DNA from: Rickettsia typhi
Lineage (GTDB): Bacteria > Pseudomonadota > Alphaproteobacteria > Rickettsiales > UBA1997
DNA length: 22,163 bases
NCBI GenBank assembly: GCA_945906835.1
Contig: CAMDRL010000006.1
Coordinates: forward strand, 1-22,163
Reading direction: 5' to 3'
Part shown: in pieces, positions 1-8,265 of the stretch
Numbering within the stretch: position 1 is the stretch's first letter
Layout of the letters: the number at the start of each line of letters is the position of its first letter
Notes under the pieces: generated by a model
The model's database searches: none
Seen by the model: the letters and a program-made list of their open reading frames with translations, nothing else
Told to the model about the DNA's origin: nothing
Program-made: the position numbers and the translations under genes

Positions 1-1251
1 AAGACTGGCTTAGGAATTAATGCGCAGATAAATCTCGTTTCAGTTTTCGATCGTAAAAATTATTTTTATGCTGATTTGCCACAAGGTTATCAAATTTCGC
101 AATTCCTTGACCCAATTGTTGGTGAAGGTTTGGTGGAAATTTTTAATGAAGATGGTGTGAAAAAAATTGTTGGTGTGGAAAGAATTCATCTTGAGCAAGA
201 TGCTGGAAAATCAATTCACGATCAAAGCCCTACTTTAACTTTAATCGATTTGAACCGCTCTGGCGTTGCCTTGATGGAAATTGTTTCTAAGCCAGATATT
301 AGCAGCCCTTTTGAAGCTTGCGAATATGTTAAAAAAATTCGTTCAATTGTACGCGCTTTGGAAACTTGCGATGGCGATATGGAAAAAGGTAATTTGCGCT
401 GTGATGCCAATGTTTCTGTGCGTTTGGTTGGAGCAAAAAAATTAGGCACGCGTTGTGAAATTAAAAATCTCAATTCAATTCGCAATATCTCACGCGCTAT
501 TGAATTTGAAGCTGCCAGACAAGTTGAAATTTTAGAAAATGGTGGATCAATAAATCAAGAAACTCGTCTTTTTGATGCGCTAAATGGCGAAACCAGAACT
601 ATGAGAAGCAAAGGAGATGCGATGGATTATCGCTATTTTCCAGACCCCGATTTACCACCATTGGTTTTAACACAAGAATTTGTGGATGAGATTAAAAAAG
701 CTTTACCAGAGCTTCCAGATGCTAAGAAAGTGCGCTATATGAGCGAGTTTGGAATTCCTGAATATGATGCTGGCGTGTTAACAATTGATACTGAAATTTC
801 TGCTTATTTTGAACAATTAATCAAAAAACATGATGCTAAGATTTCTGTAACTTGGCTTACAGTTGAGCTTCTTGGTCGCATGAATAAATTAGGAATTAAT
901 TTTGAAAATTTAAAAGTTGATGCGGCTAAGTTAATTGGCCTTCTTGACTTGATGAAAGATGGCACAATTTCAGGAAAAATTGCTAAAGATGTTTTAGATA
1001 TAATGATTGAGACTGGCGAAGATGCCGCAAAAATTGTTGATTATAAAGGCTTGAAGCAAGTTTCTGATACTGGTGCAATTGAGAAAATTATTGATAAGGT
1101 TATTGCAGAAAATCAGCCTTCAGTTCTGGAATATAGATCAGGGAAAGACCGTCTTTTTGGGTTTTTTGTTGGTCAGGTTATGAAAGAGTCTAAGGGACAA
1201 GCTAATCCTTCTGTGGTTAATGAGATTTTAAAGAAGAAGTTGGCGGAGTAA
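1..1251 (+). CDS. gatB: Aspartyl/glutamyl-tRNA(Asn/Gln) amidotransferase subunit B, 5'-truncated by window edge
   Basis: GatB is the tRNA-binding and kinase subunit of GatCAB. It phosphorylates Glu-tRNA(Gln) or Asp-tRNA(Asn) and receives ammonia from GatA to give the correctly charged tRNA. The frame is open from base 1 and encodes 416 residues; family members are about 475-485, so roughly the first 60 are outside the window. Visible landmarks are the early TGLGINAQINL segment, the DLPQGYQISQ loop, the GatB signature IDLNRSGVALMEIVSKPDI, the MDYRYFPDPDLPP motif, and a complete YqeY-like tail ending GQANPSVVNEILKKKLAE. An internal TTG at 76 is not a real start because the conserved reading continues upstream of it. 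Its 3' end converges on virB4 across a palindromic repeat. The identification is secure. Confidence 0.97.
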   Translation, partial: KTGLGINAQINLVSVFDRKNYFYADLPQGYQISQFLDPIVGEGLVEIFNEDGVKKIVGVERIHLEQDAGKSIHDQSPTLTLIDLNRSGVALMEIVSKPDISSPFEACEYVKKIRSIVRALETCDGDMEKGNLRCDANVSVRLVGAKKLGTRCEIKNLNSIRNISRAIEFEAARQVEILENGGSINQETRLFDALNGETRTMRSKGDAMDYRYFPDPDLPPLVLTQEFVDEIKKALPELPDAKKVRYMSEFGIPEYDAGVLTIDTEISAYFEQLIKKHDAKISVTWLTVELLGRMNKLGINFENLKVDAAKLIGLLDLMKDGTISGKIAKDVLDIMIETGEDAAKIVDYKGLKQVSDTGAIEKIIDKVIAENQPSVLEYRSGKDRLFGFFVGQVMKESKGQANPSVVNEILKKKLAE

Positions 1252-1287
1252 TTCGGTTGTCTCTAAATAACCATCCCGCTAAAACAA

Positions 1288-1373
1288 AACCGTCATCCTG
1301 AGCGAAGCGAAGGATCTCTTTAGATAGAAGTTTTTTCTCAAAGAGATACTTCGCTTCGCTCAGGATGACGGTT
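1288..1373. repeat. Palindromic intergenic repeat, possible bidirectional terminator
   Basis: A 34-nt left arm (1288-1321) pairs with a right arm (1340-1373) with a single mismatch around an 18-nt spacer. The arm core is GTCATCCTGAGCGAAGCGA, a widespread type of bacterial dispersed palindrome. It is GC-rich compared with its surroundings and sits between the convergent 3' ends of gatB and virB4, where its hairpin could stop transcription from both sides. The terminator role is inferred; the palindrome is seen directly. Confidence 0.85.
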
Positions 1374-1392
1374 GTGAATTATCAAAATAGTT

Positions 1393-3882
1393 TTACTCAA
1401 GACTCGCTTTACGCTTCTTCTCTTCAATAACCGCCTCTTTTTCAAGTCTCTTTTGCTCTTCAATCTGCTCTAACTCAATCTCTTCTAACACCTCAAGAAA
1501 TTGTGGAATCCAAATTTCTGGACCAGGCTCATTGCCAGAATCATCTTTGCTTGCCGCCATAACCTCTTCCATAACAGCAACTGCCATCTCATCTGAAGCA
1601 AGAATTTTTTTAATCTTGGAAAGTTTATTTAAATTAAGAGAAGCGATAATTGAATCTCCACGATTCTTTAACAAGAAATGTCGCGCCGATTTACTCATAA
1701 TTTTAACAATATCAATCTCTTCGTCATTCAAACCCAAAATACTGGAATAGAAATAATGAGGATCCTCATTTGGCATGTAAATCTCACTGGCCACATTCTT
1801 CTTAATATCAAAAATAATTTCACTTTCCCCAACTTCTTCACTGCTATCAGCAGTAAATATTACTACGCAATTTTTTCTTCTCATTCTAACTAAAAAATCA
1901 TTCATTTGCGGAGCAAAAATAGCATTATTCACCAAACTCCAAGCCTCACTTAAAACTATAATTGCTGGCTCACCATTTAAATTTTCCTCAATTCTGTATA
2001 ATAAATAATTTACAATTGGAATTAGAACAGGTTTTTGATCGATAATTTCAGAGAAGTTGAAAGCAATGGTTGGATTAGACCAATCTATTTCAGCGGTTGC
2101 ACTAAAAATATGAGATAATTTTCCGCTATTCCATATCTTTAATCCTTCATAAATATTAGCAGTTTCAACAATGTTAAAAACCTCACAGGCGGCAGAAAAA
2201 TTACTAATATTTAGATCAAAAATTCTTTGAATTACTTGTGGAATAAGATCAAGTTCTCTTTGTAAAATTGGTCTTTTTGCAAAAGCTACAAGACTTAGAA
2301 ACCAAACATTTAGAAACTCTTTATTTTCATCATTTTTTTCTAACAAAAGAGGATTAACTTGAAGTAAATCTTTGCCAACAGAATCATAAGATAAATTATA
2401 ATAAGAACCTTTCAGAGACTTAATAAAACATTTCGATCGCGAATTAACATCAAAATAAAACAGCTTATTATTAAACTTGCGCGCCTGCGCCAACATAAAA
2501 TTAACAAAGATAGTTTTACCAGAATTCCCCGGACCCAGAATCAAACTATGACCCAAATCTTTTTCATGAAAATTAAAGAAATATGGCGTGTTTAGAACAG
2601 TGTTAAGCACCGTAACCGCTGGACCCCAGTGGTTTCCAGCAATCATTCCTGAAGGAAAATCACGAAGCGCTGCAAAGCCTGCCATACTAGATGCTCTTAT
2701 CGTTTTCTGGCGGCGCAAAAATTTAAAATTCCCAGGCAATTGCGCCCAAAAACAATGCTCCAAAAAAACATCCTCTCTAATTGCCACAATTCCTAGATTG
2801 CTAAATTGCTGCATAGCTCTTTTAACATCATTGCTTAGCCTTTCTTTGTTGCGAGCAATGAACATGAAAGTGGTTTGCAATTTACCATATTTAGTTGTTG
2901 AACTATCTTCACTTTCAGAAAATCTATCTGAACCAATAAAACTTTTAAACTCCTCATCACCACTAAGTTTCAGTATATAATCTTGATATTTGTAAGGATC
3001 GATTTCTTTTTCAGAAAAAGTAAAATCAAAAGATTGAGTAATTATAAATTCGAAAGGCAATTGCAGAATTTTATCCAAAGAACTCGTAGGAATTTCTTGA
3101 CATTCCTTAATCGACAACATCGCCGCAAAGTTCTTATTATTATCACCAACCACCTCTAATTCTCTATCACCAAAAGCAACTTTATGACTGGATAAATCAT
3201 TGGACATATCATTAATCGACAATGGATATCTATCTTCATAAAGATTAATGATCTTACCAAAAAAGCGCATTGGCTCTGAATAAAGAATTTCATCCCACTC
3301 ATTAACACCAAGCAATTTTGCTCCATATTCATCAATATCAGCTAAAATATTATTGATGGTTTTGGTGAGCTTTTTATTAGCCTCTTCTAAATGTTTCTGA
3401 TGTAAATTTTTAGTAGCAATGTAAGAAAATGAACGCAGAAATGTGCCAAAATTTACAATTGAAGTATCTAATCCTTCGGTAATTATGGTTATGTAAAACT
3501 CATTCACATATTGATGAGACCATTTATTTTTCTTAACCCAAGCTTCATTAATTTTTTCAGAAATATATTCTTTAAATTCACCTTTGGGAGAAATATTTTT
3601 TTTTCTTCTAATAGTGTGAAACCACAAAGCAACTTTGTTATCTTGAATATGATTGCCAATTGAAGAACGAATATTATCACGCAAAGAAGATAATTCTGAC
3701 ATCATTGAATCATCGCTAAACCCAGTAATTCTAATAACTTTTAACAATTCACCATTTTTAGTTAGAATGGTGTTTTTATCATAGTGACAAACATAAGGAA
3801 TAAAGTCTTGATCTGGCTTTTTTGCAGTTAGCTTATTTTCATCTGATTTATCTTTTTTTTTGAAAAGCTTCTGAAGTAGCAT
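1393..3882 (-). CDS. virB4: Type IV secretion system ATPase, VirB4 family, with degenerate Walker B
   Basis: VirB4 proteins are inner-membrane-associated ATPases that power assembly and transport in VirB/D4-type secretion systems. This one has 829 residues, close to family size. The N-terminal CagE/TrbE/VirB region spans about residues 20-400. The Walker A is intact as GPGNSGKT (450-457). The Walker B position reads IIVLSEAW (641-648), with Ser645 where active VirB4 proteins have the Asp of DEAW, and the later switch-type TQ motif is replaced by FTADS (676-680). The tail (about 795-829) is highly charged and probably coiled coil. The ATG has a good Shine-Dalgarno (AAAGGAT) just upstream, within the 8 nt separating it from gltA and the end of gltA itself. 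Rickettsiales carry duplicated VirB4 with one degenerate copy; this looks like that copy. No other vir genes are in the window. Confidence 0.92.
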   Translation of the reverse strand: MLLQKLFKKKDKSDENKLTAKKPDQDFIPYVCHYDKNTILTKNGELLKVIRITGFSDDSMMSELSSLRDNIRSSIGNHIQDNKVALWFHTIRRKKNISPKGEFKEYISEKINEAWVKKNKWSHQYVNEFYITIITEGLDTSIVNFGTFLRSFSYIATKNLHQKHLEEANKKLTKTINNILADIDEYGAKLLGVNEWDEILYSEPMRFFGKIINLYEDRYPLSINDMSNDLSSHKVAFGDRELEVVGDNNKNFAAMLSIKECQEIPTSSLDKILQLPFEFIITQSFDFTFSEKEIDPYKYQDYILKLSGDEEFKSFIGSDRFSESEDSSTTKYGKLQTTFMFIARNKERLSNDVKRAMQQFSNLGIVAIREDVFLEHCFWAQLPGNFKFLRRQKTIRASSMAGFAALRDFPSGMIAGNHWGPAVTVLNTVLNTPYFFNFHEKDLGHSLILGPGNSGKTIFVNFMLAQARKFNNKLFYFDVNSRSKCFIKSLKGSYYNLSYDSVGKDLLQVNPLLLEKNDENKEFLNVWFLSLVAFAKRPILQRELDLIPQVIQRIFDLNISNFSAACEVFNIVETANIYEGLKIWNSGKLSHIFSATAEIDWSNPTIAFNFSEIIDQKPVLIPIVNYLLYRIEENLNGEPAIIVLSEAWSLVNNAIFAPQMNDFLVRMRRKNCVVIFTADSSEEVGESEIIFDIKKNVASEIYMPNEDPHYFYSSILGLNDEEIDIVKIMSKSARHFLLKNRGDSIIASLNLNKLSKIKKILASDEMAVAVMEEVMAASKDDSGNEPGPEIWIPQFLEVLEEIELEQIEEQKRLEKEAVIEEKKRKASLE

Positions 3883-3890
3883 TGCATCCT

Positions 3891-5183
3891 TTAATGATTA
3901 TCTGGATAATCGCGCTTAACATGACCAGTATATAATTGACGAGGTCTGCCAATTTTAAACGCCTTATCTTCAATCATTTCTTTCCATTGCGCAATCCATC
4001 CAGCTGATCTGGCAATGGCAAAAATTACTGTGAATAAAGTGGTTGGAATTCCTAGTGCTTTGTAAATAATTCCTGAATAGAAATCAACATTTGGAAATAG
4101 CTTTCTGCTGATAAAATATTCATCGCTCAGCGCAATTTTCTCAAGCTCAACTGCAATATCAAGCAATGGATCATTCTTGATTCCAAGCTCAGCCAAAACC
4201 TCATCGCAAGCCTTCTTCAAAACCGCAGCACGCGGATCATAGTTTTTATAAACACGATGACCAAAACCCATCAAACGAAATGGATCATTTTTATCTTTGG
4301 CGCGTTTAATAAATTCAGGAATACGATCTTTGGTGCCAATTTCTTGCAACATTTCAATCACTTCTTCATTAGCGCCACCATGGGCAGGGCCCCATAAAGA
4401 AGCAATTCCAGCGCCAATACAAGCAAATGGATTTGCGCCAGATGAACCAGATAATCTTACTGTTGAAGTTGAGGCATTTTGTTCATGATCAGCATGTAAA
4501 ATAAAAATCATTTCCATTGCCTTGGCAATTGTTGGGCTAACTTTATATTCACGGTTTGGCTTAGCAAAAAGCATATGCAAGAAATTTTCAGCAAAACCAA
4601 GATTATCTTTTGGATAAATTATTGGCTCACCAATCGAGTATTTATAAGCCATCGCAGCCAATGTTGGCATTTTAGCAACAATTTTATAAACCACATCCAT
4701 TCTGCCTTCTGGCGTAGAAATATTGGTGCTTTCGTGATAGAAAGCTGAAAGGGAAGCAACAGCACCAACCATTATTGCCATTGGATGGGCGCGTCTTGGA
4801 AAGCCACGATAAAGAATGTGTAATTGCTCGTGAACCAGAGTATTATTTTTTACATTTTTAACAAAATTTTCATATTGCTCTTCATTTGGCAATTCATGAT
4901 TTAACAGTAAATAACAAACTTCCAAATAATCACTTTTTTTAGCTAAATCTTCAATTGAATAGCCACCATGCCTTAAAGTACCTTGATCACCATCAATAAA
5001 GGTAATTTTAGATTCACAAGACGCAGTTGATAAAAAACCCGGATCATAAGTGAACATACCGCTTTCTTTGTAAAGCTGCGAAATATCAATAACATTTTGA
5101 CCAATTGATGCATCATGAATTGGTAGATTGATTTCTTTGCCATTTGGCAGAGTTAATTTAGCGGATTTGTTGTTGTCAGTCAT
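3891..5183 (-). CDS. gltA: Citrate synthase (type II)
   Basis: It condenses oxaloacetate with acetyl-CoA to form citrate, entering the TCA cycle. From the ATG at 5183 it is 430 residues ([10 protein letters not shown]...), the usual size for Gram-negative hexameric citrate synthase. Catalytic landmarks are [11 protein letters not shown] (His268), the family signature [13 protein letters not shown] (His309) and NVDFYSG (Asp367); the C-terminus [17 protein letters not shown] is classic for alphaproteobacteria. A TTG 30 nt upstream (5213) would add ten residues, but those look unlike the family and neither start has a clear Shine-Dalgarno, so I chose the ATG. It is divergent from mnmA across about 115 nt, which must hold both promoters. 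virB4 follows 8 nt downstream on the same strand. Confidence 0.96.
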   Translation of the reverse strand: MTDNNKSAKLTLPNGKEINLPIHDASIGQNVIDISQLYKESGMFTYDPGFLSTASCESKITFIDGDQGTLRHGGYSIEDLAKKSDYLEVCYLLLNHELPNEEQYENFVKNVKNNTLVHEQLHILYRGFPRRAHPMAIMVGAVASLSAFYHESTNISTPEGRMDVVYKIVAKMPTLAAMAYKYSIGEPIIYPKDNLGFAENFLHMLFAKPNREYKVSPTIAKAMEMIFILHADHEQNASTSTVRLSGSSGANPFACIGAGIASLWGPAHGGANEEVIEMLQEIGTKDRIPEFIKRAKDKNDPFRLMGFGHRVYKNYDPRAAVLKKACDEVLAELGIKNDPLLDIAVELEKIALSDEYFISRKLFPNVDFYSGIIYKALGIPTTLFTVIFAIARSAGWIAQWKEMIEDKAFKIGRPRQLYTGHVKRDYPDNH

Positions 5184-5298
5184 GGTCAAATTAGGAATTG
5201 ATAAGTTTATCAAGAGGCTTTAAAAATACTCACTTGATATTGAATGCCACTGATATTTTTTCAACATATTATTTGGTAAATTTTTTCAAAAAATTTTA

Positions 5299-6411
5299 AT
5301 GGATTTTTTTAAGGCAGATAAAAAACCTCAAGATACTAAAATTGTCGTCGCCATGTCTGGTGGCGTTGATTCTTCCGTTGTTGCCTGTTTGTTAAAAGAA
5401 CAAGGTTTCAATGTGGTGGGCATTACTTTGCAGCTTTATGATATGGGCGAAGCCTTGAAAAAGAAGAATGCTTGCTGCGCTGGTATTGATATTATGGATG
5501 CAAAAAAAGTTGCACAAAAATTTGATTTCCCGCATTATGTTTTGAATTACCAAAATCTCTTTAAAGAATCTGTAATTGATGATTTCGCTGATAGTTATTT
5601 GAAGGGCGAAACACCAATTCCTTGTGTAAAATGCAATCAATCTGTGAAGTTTAGAGACTTATTGAAAGTGGCAAAAGACTTGGGCGCAGACGCTATGGCA
5701 ACTGGTCATTATGTTAGAAGAATTGACGGAGAAAATGGCGCGCAGTTGCATAAGGCAATCGATTCCAGTAAAGACCAAAGTTATTTTTTATTCACCACCA
5801 CCAAAGAACAATTAGAATTTTTACATTTTCCTTTAGGTTCAAATACCAAAGAAGAAACCAGAAAAGAAGCAGAAAGATTGGGTTTAGAAATTGCGCAAAA
5901 ACCTGACAGCCAAGATATTTGTTTCGTGCCAAATGGCAATTATTCCGCAGTAATTTCCAAACTTCGTCCAACAGCTTTTAAAGAAGGAAATGTTGTGCAT
6001 TTTGAAACTAAAAAAGTTTTAGGAAAACATAATGGTATAATAAATTTCACTTTAGGGCAAAGACGCGGACTTGGAATTGCTTATCCTGAACCACTTTTTG
6101 TAGTTAAAATTGATCCAAAAGAAAATATAGTTTTTGTTGGTTCAGAAAGTTATTTGCAAAATAAAAGGTTTTTAATGCGTGATTTAAATTGGTTGGCTGA
6201 TGATGTTAAAGAAGGTGATAAAATTCACGCCAAAGTGAGGTTGCGCTCAACTCACAGCGAAGAGGATGCCATCATAAAAATCGGCAAAAATAACGAAGCC
6301 GAAGTAACCATGCACTCCCCAACCAGAGCCATCACACCAGGGCAAGCTTGCGTGATTTACCAAGATTCCAGAGTTTTAGGTGGCGGGTGGATTACAAAGG
6401 AAGTTCAGTAA
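5299..6411 (+). CDS. mnmA: tRNA-specific 2-thiouridylase MnmA
   Basis: MnmA (TrmU) adenylates and then thiolates U34 of tRNA(Lys/Glu/Gln) in the cytoplasm, using sulfur relayed from a cysteine desulfurase. The 370-residue product has the ATP-binding PP-loop SGGVDSS (20-26), the catalytic Cys112 in CVKCNQSVKF, the second catalytic Cys208 in DSQDICFV, and the LGQRRGLGI (252-260) and C-terminal ARAITPGQACV-like segments. The start ATG fits the family N-terminus. It is a single gene divergent from gltA and followed by a large inverted-repeat element rather than a neighbour in an operon. The call is secure. Confidence 0.97.
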   Translation: MDFFKADKKPQDTKIVVAMSGGVDSSVVACLLKEQGFNVVGITLQLYDMGEALKKKNACCAGIDIMDAKKVAQKFDFPHYVLNYQNLFKESVIDDFADSYLKGETPIPCVKCNQSVKFRDLLKVAKDLGADAMATGHYVRRIDGENGAQLHKAIDSSKDQSYFLFTTTKEQLEFLHFPLGSNTKEETRKEAERLGLEIAQKPDSQDICFVPNGNYSAVISKLRPTAFKEGNVVHFETKKVLGKHNGIINFTLGQRRGLGIAYPEPLFVVKIDPKENIVFVGSESYLQNKRFLMRDLNWLADDVKEGDKIHAKVRLRSTHSEEDAIIKIGKNNEAEVTMHSPTRAITPGQACVIYQDSRVLGGGWITKEVQ

Positions 6412-6435
6412 TGTTTTAGGTGATGATACGGAACT

Positions 6436-6655
6436 GTTAACTAACTATAGATTTAATATAAATCACCCTCCCCTAGTTTTTGTTTTTTGGGGAGAGTCGA
6501 TGAACAATCGTAGCTTGTGAATCAGGGAGGGGCAATCTTGTCAAAATCTCAATCTTTTTGACCCCTCATCGAATCGCTTCGCTCTTCGATCCTCCCCAAA
6601 AAACAAAAACTAGAGGAGGATTATTTAAACCGAACTCTGTCTATAGTTAGTTAAC
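6436..6655. repeat. Nested inverted-repeat element, MITE-like
   Basis: The outermost perfect 15-nt arms are GTTAACTAACTATAG (6436-6450) and its complement at 6641-6655. Inside, a second pair of arms of about 34 nt (6467-6500 against 6586-6619) pairs with few mismatches and includes a CTAGTTTTTGTTTTTTGGGGAG-like core. An inner GAGGGGC...GACCCCTC palindrome and a CGCTTCG hairpin lie in the middle. The element fills most of the 420-nt gap between mnmA and the HAD-UbiA gene. The remaining part, 6656-6831, is AT-rich with no gene I can support. No ORF is inside, so a MITE or a composite of nested palindromes fits best. Confidence 0.65.
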
Positions 6656-6831
6656 GCTCCAGATGCTACAAATAAGAAAAATTTGACTCTAGTTTTTTGA
6701 AAAGTTAAATTTTTAAATACCTCATTCTTAAATTTTTTAATCAAAAAACTAAAATCACCATGCAAATCCGCATGAAAACTTTTTAGTTGCGTAAACGGCG
6801 CAAGCAATTCCTACATCTTAAACTGAAACTA

Positions 6832-8265
6832 ATGCCTAACTCAAAAAATATATCGCTAGTTGTTGATCTGGATGGCACACTAATTCACTCAGATTTGCTG
6901 CATGAATCGCTATTTGCTTTTGTTTTAAAAAATCCGACTTCGATATTTTTGCCATTTAAATGGCTTGCCAAAGGTAAACCAAATTTGAAAAAGCATTTGG
7001 CGCAAGTAACCGAAATTGATGTTGCAAATTTGCCTTACGATCAACGCGTAATTAAGTTAATTAAATCTGAGCGTCAGAAAGGTAGAAAAATTATTTTAGC
7101 CACCTCAAGTCACATCGTTTATGCTAAACAAATTGCCGAGCATTTAAAACTTTTTGACTATGTTTTTGCCACCGAAAGTGATATTAACTTATCGGCACAA
7201 AATAAGTGTGACAAGCTGGTAAAAGAGTTTGGCGAAGGCGGCTTTGATTATGCCGGGAATTCTTGTGATGACCTAGCTGTGTGGAAAAAATCAAGAGCGG
7301 CGATTGTTGTAAATGCTAGTAAATGCTTGGTTAAAAAAGCACAAGCTCTTGGCAATGTTGAACAAATTATTCCTTTTCCAAAAAATATTTTCAAAGTTTG
7401 GGCTAAGGCGCTTCGCCTGCACCAATGGGTAAAAAATTGTCTTATTTTTGTACCACTGCTTGCAAGTCATGAGTTGGGACAAGATGATCTTTTGTTTAAC
7501 GGAGCATTGGCGTTTTTATTTTTTGGCTGTTGCGCCTCTCATGTTTATTTATTTAACGATTTGGTTGATTTAAAAAACGACAGACATCATGCCACTAAGC
7601 GATTTCGTCCTCTTGCTTCAGGGCTAATTTCTGCCACATCATCCTTGACGATGAGTTTTGTTTTATTATTGATTGCATTTGTGGGTTCGTTTTACTTTTT
7701 ACCACCGCGGTTTGGTCTGTCTTTGGTTATTTATTGCATTTTAACCCTTACCTATTCATTAGTTTTTAAGCGCTTAGTAATGCTTGATATTGTTATCTTA
7801 GCAGTACTTTACACTATGAGAATTATTGCTGGTGCTTTTGTTTTTGACAAACCGCTAACTTTTTGGATGTTGGCTTTTTCAATGTTTATTTTCTTGAGTT
7901 TATCTTTAGTTAAACGCTACGCTGAGCTTTATGATCAAAGGGCGCAAAGCGGAAAAGAAAAAACTAACGCTCGTGGATATCTTCTGGGTGATTTAGAAAT
8001 GTTGTCATCGTTTGGAGCTTCTTCAGGTTATTTATCAGTAATGATTTTGGCACTTTATTTGCAAGATGAGTTGACAATTTCGCTTTATTCTCACCCACAA
8101 ATTATTTGGTTTGCTTGCCCGCTTTTACTTTATTGGATTAGTCGAGTTTGGATGCTAACCCATCGTGGACAAATACATGACGACCCAGTGGTTTTTGCTA
8201 TTAAAGACAAAGTAAGTTGGCTTATTGGAGTAATGATGGCAGTAGTTTTTTGGCTAGCAATATGA
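6832..8265 (+). CDS. HAD phosphatase-UbiA prenyltransferase fusion, DPPR-synthase-like
   Basis: This predicted bifunctional membrane enzyme would attach phosphoribose from PRPP to polyprenyl phosphate (DPPR synthase, as Rv3806c/UbiA of mycobacteria) and perhaps remove the 5-phosphate. It has 477 residues from ATG 6832; an earlier TTG at 6787 lacks family support. The N-terminal HAD domain (about 1-180) has DLDGTL (12-17), an ATSSH segment (90-94) and DYAGNSCDD (139-147). The C-terminal part (about 185-477) is UbiA, with NDLVDLKNDRHHATKRFRPLASG around 242-264, whose ND-D-D and KRFRP pattern is that of DPPR synthases, then KRYAEL (361-366), DDPVVFAIKD (450-459) and about nine membrane segments. 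Its stop overlaps the DprE1-like start in ATGA. The UbiA assignment is firm; the phosphatase role is inferred. Confidence 0.88.
   Translation: MPNSKNISLVVDLDGTLIHSDLLHESLFAFVLKNPTSIFLPFKWLAKGKPNLKKHLAQVTEIDVANLPYDQRVIKLIKSERQKGRKIILATSSHIVYAKQIAEHLKLFDYVFATESDINLSAQNKCDKLVKEFGEGGFDYAGNSCDDLAVWKKSRAAIVVNASKCLVKKAQALGNVEQIIPFPKNIFKVWAKALRLHQWVKNCLIFVPLLASHELGQDDLLFNGALAFLFFGCCASHVYLFNDLVDLKNDRHHATKRFRPLASGLISATSSLTMSFVLLLIAFVGSFYFLPPRFGLSLVIYCILTLTYSLVFKRLVMLDIVILAVLYTMRIIAGAFVFDKPLTFWMLAFSMFIFLSLSLVKRYAELYDQRAQSGKEKTNARGYLLGDLEMLSSFGASSGYLSVMILALYLQDELTISLYSHPQIIWFACPLLLYWISRVWMLTHRGQIHDDPVVFAIKDKVSWLIGVMMAVVFWLAI

Noticed and set aside
2588..2980. A 130-codon open frame on the plus strand
   Set aside because: It is antisense to the conserved part of virB4 and shows no family features or ribosome binding site.
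5184..5298. Specific promoter elements for gltA and mnmA
   Set aside because: Promoters must lie here because the genes diverge, but several A/T-rich hexamers fit loosely and none has a convincing -35/-10 spacing.
6625..6807. A 60-codon minus-strand frame next to the nested palindrome
   Set aside because: It overlaps the right arm of the repeat element, has no recognisable domain and no Shine-Dalgarno. It could be a gene remnant cut by the element, but I cannot support that.
8217..8261. Upstream TTG start for the DprE1-like gene
   Set aside because: It would place 15 extra residues inside the UbiA C-terminus; the ATG overlapping the stop as ATGA matches the coupling used by the next gene.
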